Shown here: one piece after another, positions 7,447 through 17,700 of the stretch | Layout of the letters: the number at the start of each line of letters is the position of its first letter | How positions within the stretch are numbered: position 1 is the first letter of the stretch | NCBI GenBank assembly: GCA_963805915.1 | Contig: CAWDWD010000011.1 | Location: 124,001 to 188,000, forward strand | DNA length: 64,000 nt | Origin: JAEULH01 sp963805915 | Lineage (GTDB): Bacteria > Pseudomonadota > Alphaproteobacteria > Rhodospirillales > Defluviicoccaceae | Direction: 5' to 3' | The notes under the pieces: model-generated | The model's input: only the letters and a program-made list of their open reading frames with translations | Database searches by the model: none | What the model was told of the DNA's origin: nothing | Position numbers and translations under genes: made by a program

Positions 7447-9249
7447 TCAGTACGGAAATCCCGACGGGCGACTGCCCGCGGCCCGTCGCTTGGCCGCGGC
7501 GGGCATGGTGGCGGAGCGGCGGGCGGGAAAGAGGCTTGCCGGGATGGTGCGGCGGAAGACGTTGATATTCCCAGCCGGCTGACCGAACAGATATCCCTGA
7601 ACATACGGGACGCCGCAGTCGCGGACGAACTTCAGCGCCGCCTCGTCCTCGATCATCTCGGCGACGGTGCTCACGCCAAGATCAGTACACAGGCTCACCA
7701 GCGCCTTGAGGAAGGCCCTGCCCTTGTTCGCCTTCTGGGCGCTGCGCACCGAGGCGCCATCGAGCTTGACGACATCGACCTCGAGGCTGGACAGGTACTC
7801 GAAATTGGCCGCGCCGGCGCCGAAGTCGTCGAGGCAGACCGGGAACCCCTGCCGGCGCAGCCGCTGGATGAAGGCATTCGCCGCCGTCAAATTGCCGAGG
7901 TGGGCGGACTCGGTGATCTCGAACATCAGCCGGCCACGAGCCCAGGCGTTGTCGCGCAGCAGGCCGTCGAGCTGGGCGAGATAGGCCAGGGAGTTGATCG
8001 ACTGCCCGGATATGTTCACGGCGACCCGGGTCGTGCCATTGATTGGGGTGGCGGTCGCGAGCCAGTCGATGACCTTGGCGGCCATGGCGACGTCGAAGTC
8101 GGCGATCAGCCCGGTTTCTTCCGCGAAGGTGATGTGCTCGTACGGACTTTCCATACCGCATATGGAGGGAAAGCGGGCCAAAGCCTCATAGTGGTGAATG
8201 GTCCCCGCGCGACTATCGACGATAGGCTGGAAGTAAACCTGAAAATTCGACGACGTGGTGACCTGCTTGAAGCTGTTCACGGCCTCTATCGCTTCACGGG
8301 CGAGAGCGGAAATACTAGTCGAAAGCGACTTAAGAGTAAACTCGCTTCCTTTGAAGTTACGGAACCGGTTGATCGTGTAGACGAACCCGCTGGCGATCTC
8401 GGCCTCGGAGGCCGACTGGCTGTCGATTTCGATGGTTGTCGTCTGGACCTCGCTTCCCGTGGCCTCCGGGTCGCGCCTCGCCGTTTCATCGGCGATCCGC
8501 CGGCCCAGAGCGCCGAGATCGAGATCTGCGCCGTGAACGAGGCCGTAGCGATCGGGACCGAGCCGGCCGGCGGTCCGGCCATCGCTGGCGCCGCCGCGCA
8601 CGCAGGCGCCGACCGCCGCCGCCAGTTCGCGCTCGGCGGCCTCGGCTAGGCGCTCGCACAGGGCGCTGTAGCCGGGGAGGTAGATGAGCGACAGGTTTTG
8701 TTGCGGCCCGCAGCGATGCTCGGCCAGGTGCCGGGTGACCATCGAGACGAAGGACCCGGCGGTATAAAGCCCCGATGCGGCGTCGCTGCCCGATCGCTCC
8801 GGTTCAGCCTTGTCGTCGGCAATGGGATGCGAGCGCAGGGCGATGAAGAAGTGACCGTTGAGATCCTCGAGACGAAATCCGGTGAAGGCGACGGCGCGTT
8901 CGCCACTATCGCCGAGCACACGCAACGCGGGATGGGTAACACGGCCGTCACGGGCCGCGCCCGCGAGCAGGGAGTCGAACAGGTCATGATCGGCCGGCGC
9001 GACCCGGTCGCGAAACCACGCGCCCACGAGACGTCCGGCCGGTACGCCGAGCAGGCCCGGGCACGCGCCGGCGGCGTAGTCGATCCGGCCGGCGGGGTCC
9101 AGCTCGAGCAGGGCGTCGGCCCAGCAGAACGACAGCGCGACGAAACGGTCACGCTCGCGGCGAAGAGCCGGCAAGATCTGTTCGATGGTGTCGGGAGCGG
9201 GCGTTATAGCCATTGGCGCCACGGCCGTTGCGGGGGTGCGTACATGCAA
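7447..9249 (-). CDS. EAL-domain cyclic-di-GMP phosphodiesterase candidate
   Basis: A 600-residue cytoplasmic protein with the same three-part layout as its neighbour: a PAS-like region, a degenerate GGDEF-like region lacking the GGDEF motif (GPDRY), and a C-terminal EAL domain. Here the catalytic set is intact: YEALAR, NISGQS, FEITES, DDFGAG, DVVKLDG, VAEMIEDE and a final QGYLFGQP. It is therefore a plausible hydrolase of c-di-GMP to pGpG. The tandem pair shares residues along its whole length, so it arose by gene duplication. There are 156 bp between the two. The start ATG at 9249 is conventional, and a second Met lies 12 codons in. Confidence 0.88.
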   Translation of the reverse strand: MHVRTPATAVAPMAITPAPDTIEQILPALRRERDRFVALSFCWADALLELDPAGRIDYAAGACPGLLGVPAGRLVGAWFRDRVAPADHDLFDSLLAGAARDGRVTHPALRVLGDSGERAVAFTGFRLEDLNGHFFIALRSHPIADDKAEPERSGSDAASGLYTAGSFVSMVTRHLAEHRCGPQQNLSLIYLPGYSALCERLAEAAERELAAAVGACVRGGASDGRTAGRLGPDRYGLVHGADLDLGALGRRIADETARRDPEATGSEVQTTTIEIDSQSASEAEIASGFVYTINRFRNFKGSEFTLKSLSTSISALAREAIEAVNSFKQVTTSSNFQVYFQPIVDSRAGTIHHYEALARFPSICGMESPYEHITFAEETGLIADFDVAMAAKVIDWLATATPINGTTRVAVNISGQSINSLAYLAQLDGLLRDNAWARGRLMFEITESAHLGNLTAANAFIQRLRRQGFPVCLDDFGAGAANFEYLSSLEVDVVKLDGASVRSAQKANKGRAFLKALVSLCTDLGVSTVAEMIEDEAALKFVRDCGVPYVQGYLFGQPAGNINVFRRTIPASLFPARRSATMPAAAKRRAAGSRPSGFPY

Positions 9250-9356
9250 TGGTAGTACATGATAAAGCTATACACAACCTTACCGTCGCGCCTGGTGTGT
9301 GTTATGTCCGTTTTTGTGCTTGCCCCGACGTGGCCGGAAGACACACATAGCGAATC

Positions 9357-10082
9357 ATGCCGTCCTCATCCACGCCGCCGCCCGGCGCCGTCTACTCGTC
9401 GGGCAAAGCTCCGATCGCGCCGCTACGTGACGCGGCGGCCTGGGTGTTCGACCTCGACAACACGCTTTATCCGGCAACGGTCGATTTGTTTTCGCAAATC
9501 GACGAGCGTATGCGCGACTATATCGCGGCCTTCCTCGGCCTCGGGCTTGACGAGGCCTATCGCGTCCAGAAGCAGTATTTCCATGAGTTCGGCACCTCGC
9601 TGAGCGGGATGATGCAGCGTCACGACATGGACCCGGCGCCGTTCCTTGCGCATGTCCACGATATCGATCTCAGCGTGCTTGCGCCGAGCCCGGCGCTCGA
9701 AGCGGCGCTGACGGCGTTGCCCGGACGCAAGATCGTTTTCACCAACGCCTCGGTCGCGCACGCCGAGAGGGTCCTTAACCAGCTCGGCGTCGGTCACCAT
9801 TTCGCCGACATCTTCGATATCGTCGAGGCCCGCTATCGGCCGAAGCCCGCACCGGAGATCTACCGCGGCGTGATCGAACGCTTCGGCCTCGACGCGCGCG
9901 CCTCGGTCATGGTCGAGGACATGGCGCGCAATCTGGCGCCGGCGGCGGAACTGGGCATGACGACCGTGTGGGTGCGCACGCTATCGGAGCACGGCGCCTG
10001 GGGCGCCGAGGAGAGCGCCATCGACTACATCGTCGACGATCTGCCGGTGTGGCTCGGCGCGGTCGTTGACGGGACGGTGTAG
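9357..10082 (+). CDS. HAD-family pyrimidine 5'-nucleotidase
   Basis: A 241-residue haloacid dehalogenase-type phosphatase. Motif I is FDLDNTLYP (nucleophile and acid/base Asp), motif II VFTNAS, motif III includes the Lys of RPKPAPEIY, and motif IV VEDMARN. The DNTLYP form and the small cap match the Sdt1/PPN pyrimidine 5'-nucleotidase subfamily, which hydrolyses UMP and CMP or damaged nucleotides. It is divergent from the EAL pair and precedes dapD, an arrangement common in alphaproteobacteria. Substrate is inferred from the subfamily only. Confidence 0.88.
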   Translation: MPSSSTPPPGAVYSSGKAPIAPLRDAAAWVFDLDNTLYPATVDLFSQIDERMRDYIAAFLGLGLDEAYRVQKQYFHEFGTSLSGMMQRHDMDPAPFLAHVHDIDLSVLAPSPALEAALTALPGRKIVFTNASVAHAERVLNQLGVGHHFADIFDIVEARYRPKPAPEIYRGVIERFGLDARASVMVEDMARNLAPAAELGMTTVWVRTLSEHGAWGAEESAIDYIVDDLPVWLGAVVDGTV

Positions 10083-10205
10083 GGGGTCGGGCAAAGCCCG
10101 CCGCGGGTCGCGCGCGCGTCTTCTCGCTACATGTTGACAGCGCCGATGGCGTTGCCCATGGTCGCGGCCGATCGCCAATGTCTCAGGGAAAGCAAGGCCA
10201 AGCAC

Positions 10206-11045
10206 ATGTCCGACGATCTGATAAACGCCATCGATATGGCTTGGGACGAGCGGGAGAGCTTCGGCCCGCATACGCACGGCCCGATCCGCGAGGCCGTCGA
10301 CGAGGCCCTTGCCCTGCTCGACAGCGGCGACGAGCGGGTCGCCGAGAAGCTCGACGGCCGCTGGCGGGTCAACGAGTGGCTGAAGAAGGCCGTGTTGCTG
10401 TCGTTCCGGCTGAACGACATGGTCGAAATCTCCGGCGCGCCGGGCGGTTCCTCCTGGTTCGACAAGGTCCAGCCCAAGTTCGCCGGCTGGGACCAGGAGC
10501 GCTTTCGCGCGGCCGGCTTTCGCGCCGTGCCTGACTGTGTCGTGCGCCATTCGGCTTACGTCGCGCCCGGCGTCGTGCTGATGCCATGCTTCATCAACGT
10601 CGGTGCCAGGGTCGACGCCGGGACCATGATCGACACCTGGTCGACGGTCGGCTCGTGCGCCCAGATCGGCCGCAACTGTCACATCTCCGGTGGCGCCGGC
10701 ATCGGCGGCGTGCTCGAACCGCTTCAGGCCGCGCCGGTGATCATCGAGGACAACTGCTTCATCGGCGCCCGCTCGGAGGTCGCCGAAGGGGTGCGGATCG
10801 GCGAGGGTTCGGTGCTGTCGATGGGCGTCTACATCGGCGCCTCGACCAGGATCGTCGAACGCGCCACCGGCGAGGTTCATTACGGCGTCGTACCGCCCTA
10901 TTCCGTGGTCGTGTCCGGCGCGATGCCGGGGCGAGCGCTGCCCGATGGCAGTCCGGGTCCGAGTCTCTACTGCGCCGTGATCGTCAAGAAGGTCGACGAA
11001 CGGACCCGCTCCAAGACGTCCATCAACGAGCTGCTGCGCGATTGA
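10206..11045 (+). CDS. dapD: 2,3,4,5-tetrahydropyridine-2,6-dicarboxylate N-succinyltransferase
   Basis: A left-handed beta-helix (hexapeptide-repeat) acyltransferase that succinylates tetrahydrodipicolinate in lysine and diaminopimelate synthesis. The sequence shows the conserved N-terminal helix bundle (AWDERESFGP), the FNxV-type linker (WFDKVQPKF) and the repeats including MPCFINVGARVDAGTMIDTW and GARSEVAEGV. The ATG at 10206 gives the standard 279-residue protein starting MSDDLINAID. An in-frame ATG at 10131 would add 25 unconserved residues. The stop overlaps the dapE start by one base (TGATG). Confidence 0.97.
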   Translation: MSDDLINAIDMAWDERESFGPHTHGPIREAVDEALALLDSGDERVAEKLDGRWRVNEWLKKAVLLSFRLNDMVEISGAPGGSSWFDKVQPKFAGWDQERFRAAGFRAVPDCVVRHSAYVAPGVVLMPCFINVGARVDAGTMIDTWSTVGSCAQIGRNCHISGGAGIGGVLEPLQAAPVIIEDNCFIGARSEVAEGVRIGEGSVLSMGVYIGASTRIVERATGEVHYGVVPPYSVVVSGAMPGRALPDGSPGPSLYCAVIVKKVDERTRSKTSINELLRD

Positions 11046-12253
11046 TGCCGCCGGCCTCCCACGGCGAGGCCTACGGTTCTGCGCCCGCAAGGATCGACCC
11101 GGTCACGCTCGCCCGCGCGCTGATCGCCTGTCCCAGCGTGACGCCGGCCGACGCCGGCGCTCTCGATGTGCTTGACGGTGCGCTCACCGGTCTTGGCTTC
11201 ACCTGCCATCGGTTGCGCTTCAACGAGGCGGGGACGGACCCGGTCGACAATCTCTACGCCCGGCTCGGCACGGCAGCGCCGAATTTCTGTTTCGCCGGCC
11301 ACACCGATGTAGTCCCGCCCGGCTCCGGCTGGAGCGTCGATCCGTTCGCGGCCCATCTCCGCGACGGGCGGCTTTATGGCCGCGGCGCAGCCGACATGAA
11401 ATGCGCCATCGCCTGCTTCGTCGCCGCGACCGCGCGCTGGCTTGCGAACAGAGCGGCGGAGGAGGAGGGGGACTGCGAAGGATTCGGCTCCATCAGCCTG
11501 CTGATCACCGGCGACGAGGAGGGGCCGGCGATCAACGGCACGCGCAAGGTCCTCGATTGGCTGGCCGAACGCGGCGAAAGCCTCGACGCTTGCCTGGTCG
11601 GCGAGCCGACCAATCCGAAGACTCTGGGCGAGATGATCAAGATCGGCCGCCGCGGCAGCCTCAATGCCCGGCTCCGTGTCGACGGCATCCAGGGTCACGC
11701 CGCCTATCCGCATCTCGCCGACAATCCGATCCCCCGGCTGATCGCAATGCTTGCGGCGCTCGGCGCGACGCCGCTGGATGAGGGGACGGAGTATTTTGAG
11801 CCTTCGACGCTGACCATCACGTCTATCGACGTCGGCAACCCCGCGAGCAACGTGATCCCGTCCAGCGCCGGCGCCGCGTTTAACATCCGCTTCAACGACC
11901 GCCACACCGCCGCATCCTTGCGCGAGTGGATCGAGGCCCGCTTGCGCGCCGTCGACGATCGCTTCACGCTCGATACGGAATGCTCGGGCGATGCGTTCCT
12001 TTGTCCGTCGGAGGGGCTGGCGAAACTCGTTGCCGAGGCGGTCGCCGCGACGACCGGGCGGACACCCGAGTTCAGCACCGGCGGCGGGACCTCGGACGCG
12101 CGCTTCATCAAGGATGTCTGCCCGGTCTGTGAGTTCGGCATGGTCGGCGCCAGCGCGCACAAGGTCGACGAGAGCGTCGAGGTGGCCGACATCGAGGCGC
12201 TGAGCGATATCTACCTCGGCGTGCTGGCGCGGTTTTTCGGAGCACCGGAATGA
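11045..12253 (+). CDS. dapE: Succinyl-diaminopimelate desuccinylase
   Basis: A 402-residue M20 metallopeptidase-fold enzyme that removes succinate from N-succinyl-LL-diaminopimelate, two steps after DapD. Metal-ligand motifs are present: FAGHTDVVPPG, GRGAADMKC, the catalytic GDEEGPA, VGEPTN, and a late His in the GASAHKVDE segment. The dimerisation insert with HAAYPH is also present. The N-terminus is about 15 residues longer than most. It is translationally coupled to dapD upstream (1-bp overlap) and to a small membrane protein downstream (4-bp overlap). Confidence 0.96.
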   Translation: MPPASHGEAYGSAPARIDPVTLARALIACPSVTPADAGALDVLDGALTGLGFTCHRLRFNEAGTDPVDNLYARLGTAAPNFCFAGHTDVVPPGSGWSVDPFAAHLRDGRLYGRGAADMKCAIACFVAATARWLANRAAEEEGDCEGFGSISLLITGDEEGPAINGTRKVLDWLAERGESLDACLVGEPTNPKTLGEMIKIGRRGSLNARLRVDGIQGHAAYPHLADNPIPRLIAMLAALGATPLDEGTEYFEPSTLTITSIDVGNPASNVIPSSAGAAFNIRFNDRHTAASLREWIEARLRAVDDRFTLDTECSGDAFLCPSEGLAKLVAEAVAATTGRTPEFSTGGGTSDARFIKDVCPVCEFGMVGASAHKVDESVEVADIEALSDIYLGVLARFFGAPE

Positions 12254-12819
12254 TCCCGAGCCTGCGCGAGATCGTGACATCGCTGTACGGCAGCTGGCGC
12301 CTGGCCCACTTCGACCGCACCGGCATGGCCTACTTCGACAAGACCGTCGATGGCTTCTGGCGGTCGTTTTTCGCGGCGATCCTGGTCGCGCCGTTCTTCG
12401 CGGTGATGTTGGGCTTGCGCTTTTCCGCCGAGGGCGCGCTCGCCGATCCCGTCCACTACGGCATGCTCGAAGCCATGAGCTACCTGATCTCGTGGTTCGC
12501 CTTTCCGGTCGTGATGCTGGCGCTGAGCGAAAGCCTCGATTGCCGCGAGCGCTTCATCGGCTACATGGTCGCCTACAATTGGTCGGTCGTCCTGCAGAAC
12601 GCCGTCCTCGTTCCGCTCGGCATCCTTAGCGCGCTTCGCGTGTTCAGCCCCGATATCGGCGCCTTGATTTGGCTGACCGCCATCGGCCTGATCGCCGCCT
12701 ACCTGTGGTTCATCGCCCGCGCCGGTCTTGGCGTTCCGGCCCTGACAGCAATCGGCATCGTCGCCATCGACATCCTGCTCAGCCTCGTCATCGACGCGCT
12801 CACCAACAACCTGCACTGA
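12250..12819 (+). CDS. Polytopic membrane protein coupled to dapE
   Basis: A 189-residue hydrophobic protein with about five predicted membrane segments (around residues 40-58, 75-95, 105-128, 133-155 and 160-182) and no recognised catalytic motif. It begins MIPSLREIVTSLY, has few charged residues after position 35, and ends DALTNNLH. It overlaps the dapE stop by ATGA, so the two are co-translated. The linkage suggests a role near cell-wall precursor supply or simple operon hitch-hiking. I do not recognise the family. Confidence 0.8.
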   Translation: MIPSLREIVTSLYGSWRLAHFDRTGMAYFDKTVDGFWRSFFAAILVAPFFAVMLGLRFSAEGALADPVHYGMLEAMSYLISWFAFPVVMLALSESLDCRERFIGYMVAYNWSVVLQNAVLVPLGILSALRVFSPDIGALIWLTAIGLIAAYLWFIARAGLGVPALTAIGIVAIDILLSLVIDALTNNLH

Positions 12820-12905
12820 CGCGGCTCTCGCCCGCCCTTTGGGGAAGCGCCCGGGGGAGGGGAAGCACCGGGAGCCGGGGCCGCCATATCGGATAGACGC
12901 TTGGC

Positions 12906-13721
12906 CTATACGGTGAGCCCGAGAGTGGCGTGGATCTGTTGGACGGCCTGATCGTCGAGGCCAAGGCCGGCGGCGAGGCGCTTGAGGTAGTCGCGCTCGG
13001 CGTCGGTGTCGACGGTGATGGCGAGCAGCGAGGCGCCGTAGACCTGGACCGCGACTTCACGGTTGGGCACTTCACGGACCAGGGCGTCGAGGTCGAGCGG
13101 CTTTTGCATCTCGGCGACGACGAATGCCTGGGCTTCCGCGGCCTCTCCCTCTCCCTTGAGCTTGCCGAGAATGCGGCTGATCTCGGCGCCGTCGATCTCG
13201 CCATCGGCCTTGGCGGCGCTGATCATGGCCTTGACCGCGAGCTTGGCGGTATCTTGGAGTTGCGCCTCCTCGGCCGGCGTTCGCGGCACGCGCAGGCCGA
13301 CCGGCGCCTGGGCGGCGGCATCATCGAGCGAGGCCGGCGCGGCCGCCTGCTCGCGCGATCTCATGACCTGCATCGCCAGGCTGCCAAGCACGGCGAGAAC
13401 GCCGCCGCCGACCGCGCCCTTCATCGCCCCGCGGCCGCCGCCGAGGATCGAGCCGGCGAGCGCGGCGAGGCCGCCGATGGCGAGCGGATTGCCGCTCTGC
13501 ACCTCGCGCCCGGCGGTGCCCAGCATCTTCTCGGCCATGCCGCCGACATCGCCGAGACCGCCCTTGGCCTGCGTCATCAGATCCCTGAACAACCCGGCGA
13601 CCGAGCCGTCGCCGCCGCCAAGCCCGCTCGGCCCCATGGCGTGGCCGACGCGATCGTTAGCCTTGTCCGTTGTCATCCCGGATTGCAATAGCCGTCCTAG
13701 GAGGTCCCGTGCGTCGAACAT
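12906..13721 (-). CDS. DUF533 (YebE-like, TerB-fold) membrane-associated protein
   Basis: A 271-residue protein with an N-terminal FDARDLLGRLL motif, a glycine-rich low-complexity stretch (about 30-75), a hydrophobic GlyAla segment around 80-115 that could insert in the membrane, and a C-terminal helical TerB-like domain (about 145-270) containing SAAKADGEIDGAE. This is the DUF533 family. Its function is unknown, although some members are envelope-stress inducible. The ATG at 13721 is chosen because a GGAG element lies six nt upstream. ATG codons at 13724 and 13739 are alternatives. It converges on the dapE operon. Confidence 0.85.
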   Translation of the reverse strand: MFDARDLLGRLLQSGMTTDKANDRVGHAMGPSGLGGGDGSVAGLFRDLMTQAKGGLGDVGGMAEKMLGTAGREVQSGNPLAIGGLAALAGSILGGGRGAMKGAVGGGVLAVLGSLAMQVMRSREQAAAPASLDDAAAQAPVGLRVPRTPAEEAQLQDTAKLAVKAMISAAKADGEIDGAEISRILGKLKGEGEAAEAQAFVVAEMQKPLDLDALVREVPNREVAVQVYGASLLAITVDTDAERDYLKRLAAGLGLDDQAVQQIHATLGLTV

Positions 13722-13844
13722 CATTTTCTCCTTCAGCAAGCATGGCCGTGAGTGGCGAGCTTTCGGTGGACCCGCGGGTTATCTCGCGCAAGTCACAACT
13801 ACATTACGTTGATGGGCCCCGGTGGGGATCAACATCGGCGGGGA

Positions 13845-14534
13845 TCAATCAATGTGCGATGCCCCGTCAAGGACGCGCCGCAGGCTGGCGACGCGCTCGC
13901 CGGCGTCGGCCGTCGATGCGACCGCCTCGCGGATCGTAAACGGGCGACCGTACAACGCATCGGTCGACGCCCGGTCGGGAGCGAGGACGCTGTCGGCGTA
14001 TGCCGCGCCCGCTCCCGGCGCCGCGCCGGCTCCGCCAATGGCGACCAGGTCTGTACCGGGAGGGGTGTCGCCGGAAAGCACGCCGACGGACACGCCCGAT
14101 CCGCCCAGACGTGTTTTCGAGGCGATCAACCGTTCTACGTCCGAGCGAATGACAAAGACGACCCGCCCGCCAGGGCCTGCCGGCGGTTCGGCGAAGCTCC
14201 CTGTGACAACGTTGTAGATGGCCGGGCCGGTCCAGATGCCGCTCGCCGGGTTGCGCGCAAACAGGAGCCCGCGACCGTCGCCGACGCCAAAGGCCCCGGT
14301 GTCGCCGGGAAAGATCAGCACGCCCCGGGCGTCGGCGAATGCCGCGCGCGCGGCGTCACCTTCGGCTCCGTCGGCGAGGATACCGTCGAGCGCCTCGCTC
14401 GCGGCATTAAGCAACGCCGTGTTGTCATCACCGCTTCCCGCGGCCTTGGCCGCCGGTCCGGTGATGAACATCATTGCCAGGATCAAGACCAGCGTCGCCG
14501 TGCTCGTCCAACACAATCTTGCGATCACTCTCAC
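13845..14534 (-). CDS. Secreted SYLF (YSC84-type) lipid-binding domain protein
   Basis: A 229-residue protein with a signal peptide (hydrophobic core LVLILAMMF, cleavage near TGPAAKA-A) followed by one SYLF domain: the ARGVLIFPG motif, GFGVGDG-like and GLLFAR segments, and the glycine-rich closing strands. Bacterial SYLF proteins are periplasmic or surface-exposed and their role is poorly defined. The reading frame stays open far upstream, but GTG at 14534 is the best start: it has AGGGAG eight nt before it and opens directly into the signal peptide. Confidence 0.85.
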   Translation of the reverse strand: MRVIARLCWTSTATLVLILAMMFITGPAAKAAGSGDDNTALLNAASEALDGILADGAEGDAARAAFADARGVLIFPGDTGAFGVGDGRGLLFARNPASGIWTGPAIYNVVTGSFAEPPAGPGGRVVFVIRSDVERLIASKTRLGGSGVSVGVLSGDTPPGTDLVAIGGAGAAPGAGAAYADSVLAPDRASTDALYGRPFTIREAVASTADAGERVASLRRVLDGASHID

Positions 14535-14759
14535 TGTTGCGTCTCCCTGTTCGCGGGAGGCTATTCTACCGCATCGGGCGCGCGAGTCCTTAACCTGGGA
14601 ACATAGCCGGTTGCCGGCTGGACGAAGCCGCCGGGCCCTCGTACAGTCCGATGGCGCCGGTGAAGTAATGAATTGCATGTCTGGGCGCGCGTACCTGCCG
14701 TAGGCCATTACAAGGACACTATAGGACGCGGGGATGATGGCGATACCGGGGGAGGCAAC

Positions 14760-17700
14760 GTGAACGTACGGCGCGCTGCGGTGATTGCCGGTTACTGGCT
14801 GCTGTGGATTGTCGCCTGGCGGATCTCGATCCCCCACGAGATCGCGCCCATGATCAGCATTTGGTGGCCGCCGTCCGGCGTAAGTCTTGCGCTTCTCCTG
14901 CTGTTCGGACTGCGCTATCTGCCTGTCGTCGCCGCGCCGCAATTGGCGCTGATGGCGCTTGTTCTGCCCGGCCGCCCGGTCATCTGGCTCGCCGTCACCG
15001 CCATCGTCTGCGCCGGCTACGGCGGCGTCGCCGCGGCAACCCATTGGTTCGCCGGCGCGGCGCCGCTCAAAACCACGCGTGGCGCCAGCTTCTTCTTCGC
15101 CGCCGCGGGCATCGGCACGGCCCTCGTCGCGGTTTTCGGCTCGCTTGTCCTGAACTCGGTGACCGATGGCGCTTGGCGCGATGTCCGCCCCTTGATTCTG
15201 GCGTGGTGGACCGGCGATCTTGCCGCGGTCGCGATCCTGACCCCGTTCCTTGTTCTTTGCCTCGCGCCGCTACGCAACTGGGTCGCCAACATACCGCCCG
15301 AGCCCGCGCCGTCCATCAACTCGACGCACGGACGCGCGTTGATCGCGGTGACGGGGACAACGCTCGCAGCGTTGGCGGTGGCGTTCGTCGGCGTCGCCAC
15401 GACCGGGTACATGTGGTATTTTATCCTCTTTCTTCCGGCGATGTACGCGGGCTACGCCCTTGGCCTTCGGGCGAGCACGGTGGCGAGCCTCGTCGTCGCG
15501 CTGTTTTCGCTGTCGCTGCTGCGTTGGCACGGGATGCTGACGGCGCCAATCGACCTGCAGTTCTTCATGATGGCGACCGCCGTCGCGGCCCTGCTGTTCG
15601 CCATCGTCGTCGATGATTGGCGCGCCGCCAGGCGTTCGCTGCTCGAGCAGCAGGCCGATCTCGAGCGCCGCGTTCAAGACCGGACCCAGCGTCTGGAGGA
15701 ATCGAACGCCCTGCTCGAACTGGAAATCAGGGCGCGCAAGAAGACCGCCGAATCCCTTGCCGAGGCCAAGGACGCCGCCGAGGCGAGCTACCGCGAGCTC
15801 GATACCATCTACCGCAACGCCACGGTCGGCTTTGGCCTAGTTGACCGCAACCTGCGCTACCTGCGGATCAACGAGACCCTGGCCAAGATCTCCGGTATAC
15901 CGGTGGCCGATCATCTGGGCCGCAGCCTTGTCGAGATTGTGCCGCAGCTGGCCGGCGCGGCCGAACCATACCTGCGCCGGGTTTTCGAAACTGGCCAAGC
16001 GATCACGGATGTCGAAATCGACGGTCGTACCGCCGGCTATCCAGGAGGCGAGCGGGTCTGGCTCGATCATTTCTATCCACTGAAGCGGCCGAACGGGTCG
16101 GTCGAAGCGGTCAACATCGTCGTCCAGGATATCACCGGGCGGCGCCAGGCGGAGGAGGCGTTGCGCGATGCCAAGAACGCCGCCGAGCACGCCAATGCGT
16201 TAAAATCGCGTTTTGTCGCCGCCACCAGCCACGACCTGCGCCAACCGTTGCAGACCATATCCCTGCTGCACAGCATCATCGTCGACCGGATCAAGGAAGA
16301 AGATACTCGTCGGGTGATTCTGCAGATGGGCGTCGCCATCGACGTTATGGCCGATACCTTGAACGCGCTGCTCGACATCGATGGCCTTGAAAAAGGCCGG
16401 CTGGAGCCGAAGTTCGGCGAGTTCCCCGTGCAAATGCTGCTCGAGCGGATGCGCGACGAGTTCCAGGCGCCGGCCGCCGACAAGAAACTCGTCTTGAGGA
16501 ACTTCACCTGCGCGGCAACGATCCGCAGCGACCGCCGGCTGCTCGAGCGTCTCGTCGAAAATTTCGTCGCCAACGCGATCAAGTACACCGAACGCGGCAA
16601 GATCCTGGTCGGTTGCCGCCGCCGCGGGCCGATCGTCGAGGATCGAGGTGTGGGACACCGGGCCCGGCATCCCGGCGGCCGAGCGCGAGATGATCTTCGA
16701 GCAGTTCTACCGCGGCAGAACGGCCGGCGGCGGCCGGGAGCGCGGCCTTGGGCTCGGCCTCGCGCTGGTTCGCAGTCTCGCCGATATCCTCGGCCATCGC
16801 GTCGGCATGCGCTCGATCGAGGGTAAGGGCTCGATGTTCTACGTCGAGGTCCCGCTGAGCCAACCGTCGCCGCCGGCCATCCGCGCCACGCCGACGCCCG
16901 AGCCCGCGGCCACTGCGAGGCGGGCGCCGGCGATCGTTCTCATCGAGGATGATCCGGCGGTTCAGGAGTCGCTGAAAATGCTGCTCGCCGCCAGCGGCTA
17001 CGCGGTCACCGCGGCCGGCACCGGCGAGGAAGCCATCCGTTTGGCCGAGGACGGCGCAGGCCGGCCGGACTTGATCATTGCCGATCACAACCTCCCGGGC
17101 ATTGTCAGCGGGGTCGAGGCGGCCGAGCGGATTCGCGGCCATCTCGGTCGCATTCCGGGGCTGATCCTGACCGGCGAGGCGTCGCGCGAGAAGCTCGGCA
17201 GCTATTCCGAGCTTGGCTTGCAGTGGATGCAAAAGCCGGTAAAGGCTGACGATTTGCTCGTCCGGATCCGCGAGTTGATAGCCGGGGGATACGTCGAGGG
17301 GAGTGCCGGAGGGCCGGCCGCGAACGGACAGACAGCCGCCGCGAACGATGGCTTGAACGGCGCCCCGGCCGTGGGCCCAAGCAATACGGAGCTCACCAAT
17401 GTGTTCATTGTCGAGGACGACGAGGGTTTGCGCGACGCCATGGCGACGGTTCTCGAGGCCAAGGGCTTCCATCCGAGAACGTTCGCCGACGCCTTCGATT
17501 TCCTCGCCGCGTTCAAGCCGGAGCGGAGCTGCTGCGTCATCATCGACATCGGCTTGCCGGGGATGAACGGCCTCCAGCTCCAGCAGCGACTGAAGAGCGA
17601 CGGCGTCGAGGCGCCGGTGATCATCGTTTCGGGGCGCGGCGAAGTCGTCCTGGCGGTTCAAGCCATGCGCGACGGCGCGGCTGATTTTCTGCAAAAGCCG

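Noticed and set aside
9981..12280. Two long minus-strand frames opposite dapD and dapE
   Set aside because: They mirror high-GC codon structure; DapD and DapE are complete and coupled on the plus strand.
12906..13721. DUF533/TerB-fold gene considered as a tellurite-resistance determinant
   Set aside because: Only the fold is shared; no ter operon is present and YebE-type proteins do not confer tellurite resistance by themselves.
13752..14606. A 284-codon plus-strand frame opposite the SYLF gene
   Set aside because: No domain; the minus-strand protein has a signal peptide, ribosome-binding site and SYLF motifs.
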